Assembly (NCBI RefSeq): GCF_000753865.1
Contig: NZ_JQFW01000057.1
Span: 62,628 to 126,627, forward strand
Source of the DNA: Alteromonas sp. LOR
GTDB lineage: Bacteria; Pseudomonadota; Gammaproteobacteria; Enterobacterales; Alteromonadaceae
Length of the DNA stretch: 64,000 bases
Direction: 5' to 3'
Within the stretch, counting starts at the first letter, position 1; every line of letters starts with the position of its first letter. The notes under the pieces were generated by a model. That model did not search any database and was not told the DNA's origin. It saw nothing but the letters and a program-made list of their open reading frames with translations. The position numbers were made by a program, and so were the translations under genes. Shown here one piece after another: positions 62,612 to 64,000 of the stretch.

Positions 62612-64000
62612 AGCAGTAGTCATTGGAGCCGGGTTTGGCGGCATAGCATCGGCCTTGCGTATGAAAGCAAAAGGCTACGACGTTACTTTAGTCGACCGCC
62701 AAAATGAATTGGGCGGGCGAGCACGGGTTTTTCGTCGCAACGGCTTTGTTTTTGATGCAGGTCCTACCGTGATTACTGCACCTTTCTTATTCGAAGAGTT
62801 ATTCGAACTTTTCGGAAAGAAAATTGAAGACTACATAGATATTGTGCCCGTAGAGCCTTGGTATAAATTTGCGTACCCCGATGGCGATACGTTTAACTAC
62901 GGCGGCACACTTGAAGATACGTTAGAAGAAATTAGGCGTATTTGCCCAGAAGATGAGAACGGCTACCTCGAACTATTAAAAGAATCAGAAGCTATCTTTG
63001 ATATTGGTTTTAGCCAATTGGCAGATAAACCTTTCCATACACTTTCTAGCATGGTCTCCCAAATTCCCAATCTCGCCAAGCTTCGTTGCTATCGCAACGT
63101 GTGGCAGCTAGTGTGCGAACACTTAAAAAGTGAAAAGCTGCGCCAAGCCTTTTCTATTCAGCCTTTGCTGGTTGGCGGCAACCCATTTGACACTACCTGT
63201 ATTTATAACCTAATCCATTTCTTAGAGAGAAAGTGGGCAATTCATTTTGCTATGGGTGGCACCGGCGCATTAGTTCAGGCGCTAGGCAAGCTGATGGAAG
63301 AAGAAGGCATTAACATTCAGCTAAACACCACTATTACGGGTATCGAAACTGAAAATAAGAAAGCCACAAAAGTGCACTGCGAATCGGGTGCCATTGACTG
63401 CGATACCCTAGTGTCGAATATCGATCCAAAATACCTTTATTCAAAACTGATTAAAAAAGAAGATCAAAAACTGTCAGCTCGGATAAAAACCAAGCATGCC
63501 AAGCTCTCCATGGGACTGTACGTTTTATATTTTGGTACTACCAAAAAATTTGAAGACATAGCTCACCACACCATTTGGTTAGGCAAGCGTTACGAGCCAC
63601 TTTTAGATGATATCTTTAATAAGAAAGTGTTAGCAGACGATTTTTCCCTATATTTACATCGCCCAACAGCCACAGATCCTAGTATGGCGCCCGAGGGTTG
63701 CGATAGCTTTTATGTGTTATCTCCTGTTCCCAACTTGTCATCCGAGACACAATGGGAAGACATTCGTGAAGAGTATGCAGAGAAAATTATAAAGGCTCTC
63801 GAATCATCTATCATGCCGGGTCTTAGCGACTGTATTGTTGAACAATTTGACATGACACCTAAAGAATTTTCTGAAGAGTATTTAAGTGTAGAGGGCGCAG
63901 GTTTTTCAATTGCTCCCACCCTTACTCAATCGGCGTGGTTTAGATTTCACAACAAATCAGAAGGAATAGAGAATCTTTATCTGTGTGGTGCAGGGACCCA
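62604..64000 (+). CDS. crtI: Phytoene desaturase, runs off the window
   Basis: ATG 62604 opens a frame that stays open to the end of the window (465 codons). The N-terminus VVIGAGFGGIASALRMKAKG is the FAD-binding Rossmann motif, followed by LGGRARVF and FDAGPTVITAP, typical of CrtI. The C-terminal portion has the NLYLCGAGT motif at the window edge, so only a few dozen residues are missing. It converts phytoene to lycopene. Downstream crtB, crtY and blh are expected but lie outside. Confidence 0.93.
   Translation, partial: MNKAVVIGAGFGGIASALRMKAKGYDVTLVDRQNELGGRARVFRRNGFVFDAGPTVITAPFLFEELFELFGKKIEDYIDIVPVEPWYKFAYPDGDTFNYGGTLEDTLEEIRRICPEDENGYLELLKESEAIFDIGFSQLADKPFHTLSSMVSQIPNLAKLRCYRNVWQLVCEHLKSEKLRQAFSIQPLLVGGNPFDTTCIYNLIHFLERKWAIHFAMGGTGALVQALGKLMEEEGINIQLNTTITGIETENKKATKVHCESGAIDCDTLVSNIDPKYLYSKLIKKEDQKLSARIKTKHAKLSMGLYVLYFGTTKKFEDIAHHTIWLGKRYEPLLDDIFNKKVLADDFSLYLHRPTATDPSMAPEGCDSFYVLSPVPNLSSETQWEDIREEYAEKIIKALESSIMPGLSDCIVEQFDMTPKEFSEEYLSVEGAGFSIAPTLTQSAWFRFHNKSEGIENLYLCGAGT

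Overview
The window looks like a chromosome segment of a marine gammaproteobacterium of the Alteromonadaceae, most likely Alteromonas or a close relative. This is inferred from the gene order and protein style: metG-mrp, dcd, mltD-gloB, a fatty-acid cis/trans isomerase, two RND pumps, and a proteorhodopsin-carotenoid operon. No database search was run. Core genes have moderate G+C. The region 17.8-36.2 kb is visibly more AT-rich and foreign-looking.

Layout. 0-5 kb: the end of an envelope gene, then a tightly coupled five-gene operon (thermostable-hemolysin-like protein, AMP-forming acyl ligase, haem-oxygenase-fold oxidase, SDR, TPR protein) that looks like an uncharacterised small-molecule or lipid pathway. 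5-17.7 kb: housekeeping genes (FKBP, two membrane proteins, mltD, gloB, a methyltransferase, metG, mrp, a DMT exporter, dcd, a DASS symporter) ending in tRNA-Pro(GGG).

17.7-36.2 kb: two islands in tandem at the 3' half of the tRNA-Pro gene. Three copies of a 46-47 bp tRNA-derived sequence (17761, 31316 and 36115) act as attachment sites. Island 1 (about 13.5 kb) carries a lambda-type integrase, an excisionase, a small HUH relaxase, and a complete type I restriction-modification operon (hsdM-hsdS-hsdR). That operon continues into an RloC-like zinc-hook anticodon nuclease and a small membrane protein. Its integrase has Ser where the first catalytic Arg is expected. Island 2 (about 4.8 kb) has its own intact tyrosine integrase, an RHH regulator, and a two-gene cassette encoding a GIY-YIG-like nuclease and a protein with a HEPN-type RNKVAH motif. 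The cassette lies between diverged direct repeats. I consider it the best candidate for an undescribed defence or toxin system here. A DUF2971-like gene with a stop at its second codon follows.

36.2-38 kb: a scar zone with a pseudogene, an orphan gene and an IS orfA remnant. 38-60.5 kb: core and accessory genes including a YCII protein, an RND pump, MscS, a cold-shock/excalibur protein, cti, pirin, azoR, a TolB-like/TPR protein, a second RND pump, a chemoreceptor and a nitroreductase. 60.8-64 kb: a proteorhodopsin gene, a strong intercistronic stem-loop with an alternative pairing, crtE, and the start of crtI, which runs off the window. These genes should make the light-driven proton pump and the carotenoid precursor of its retinal chromophore.
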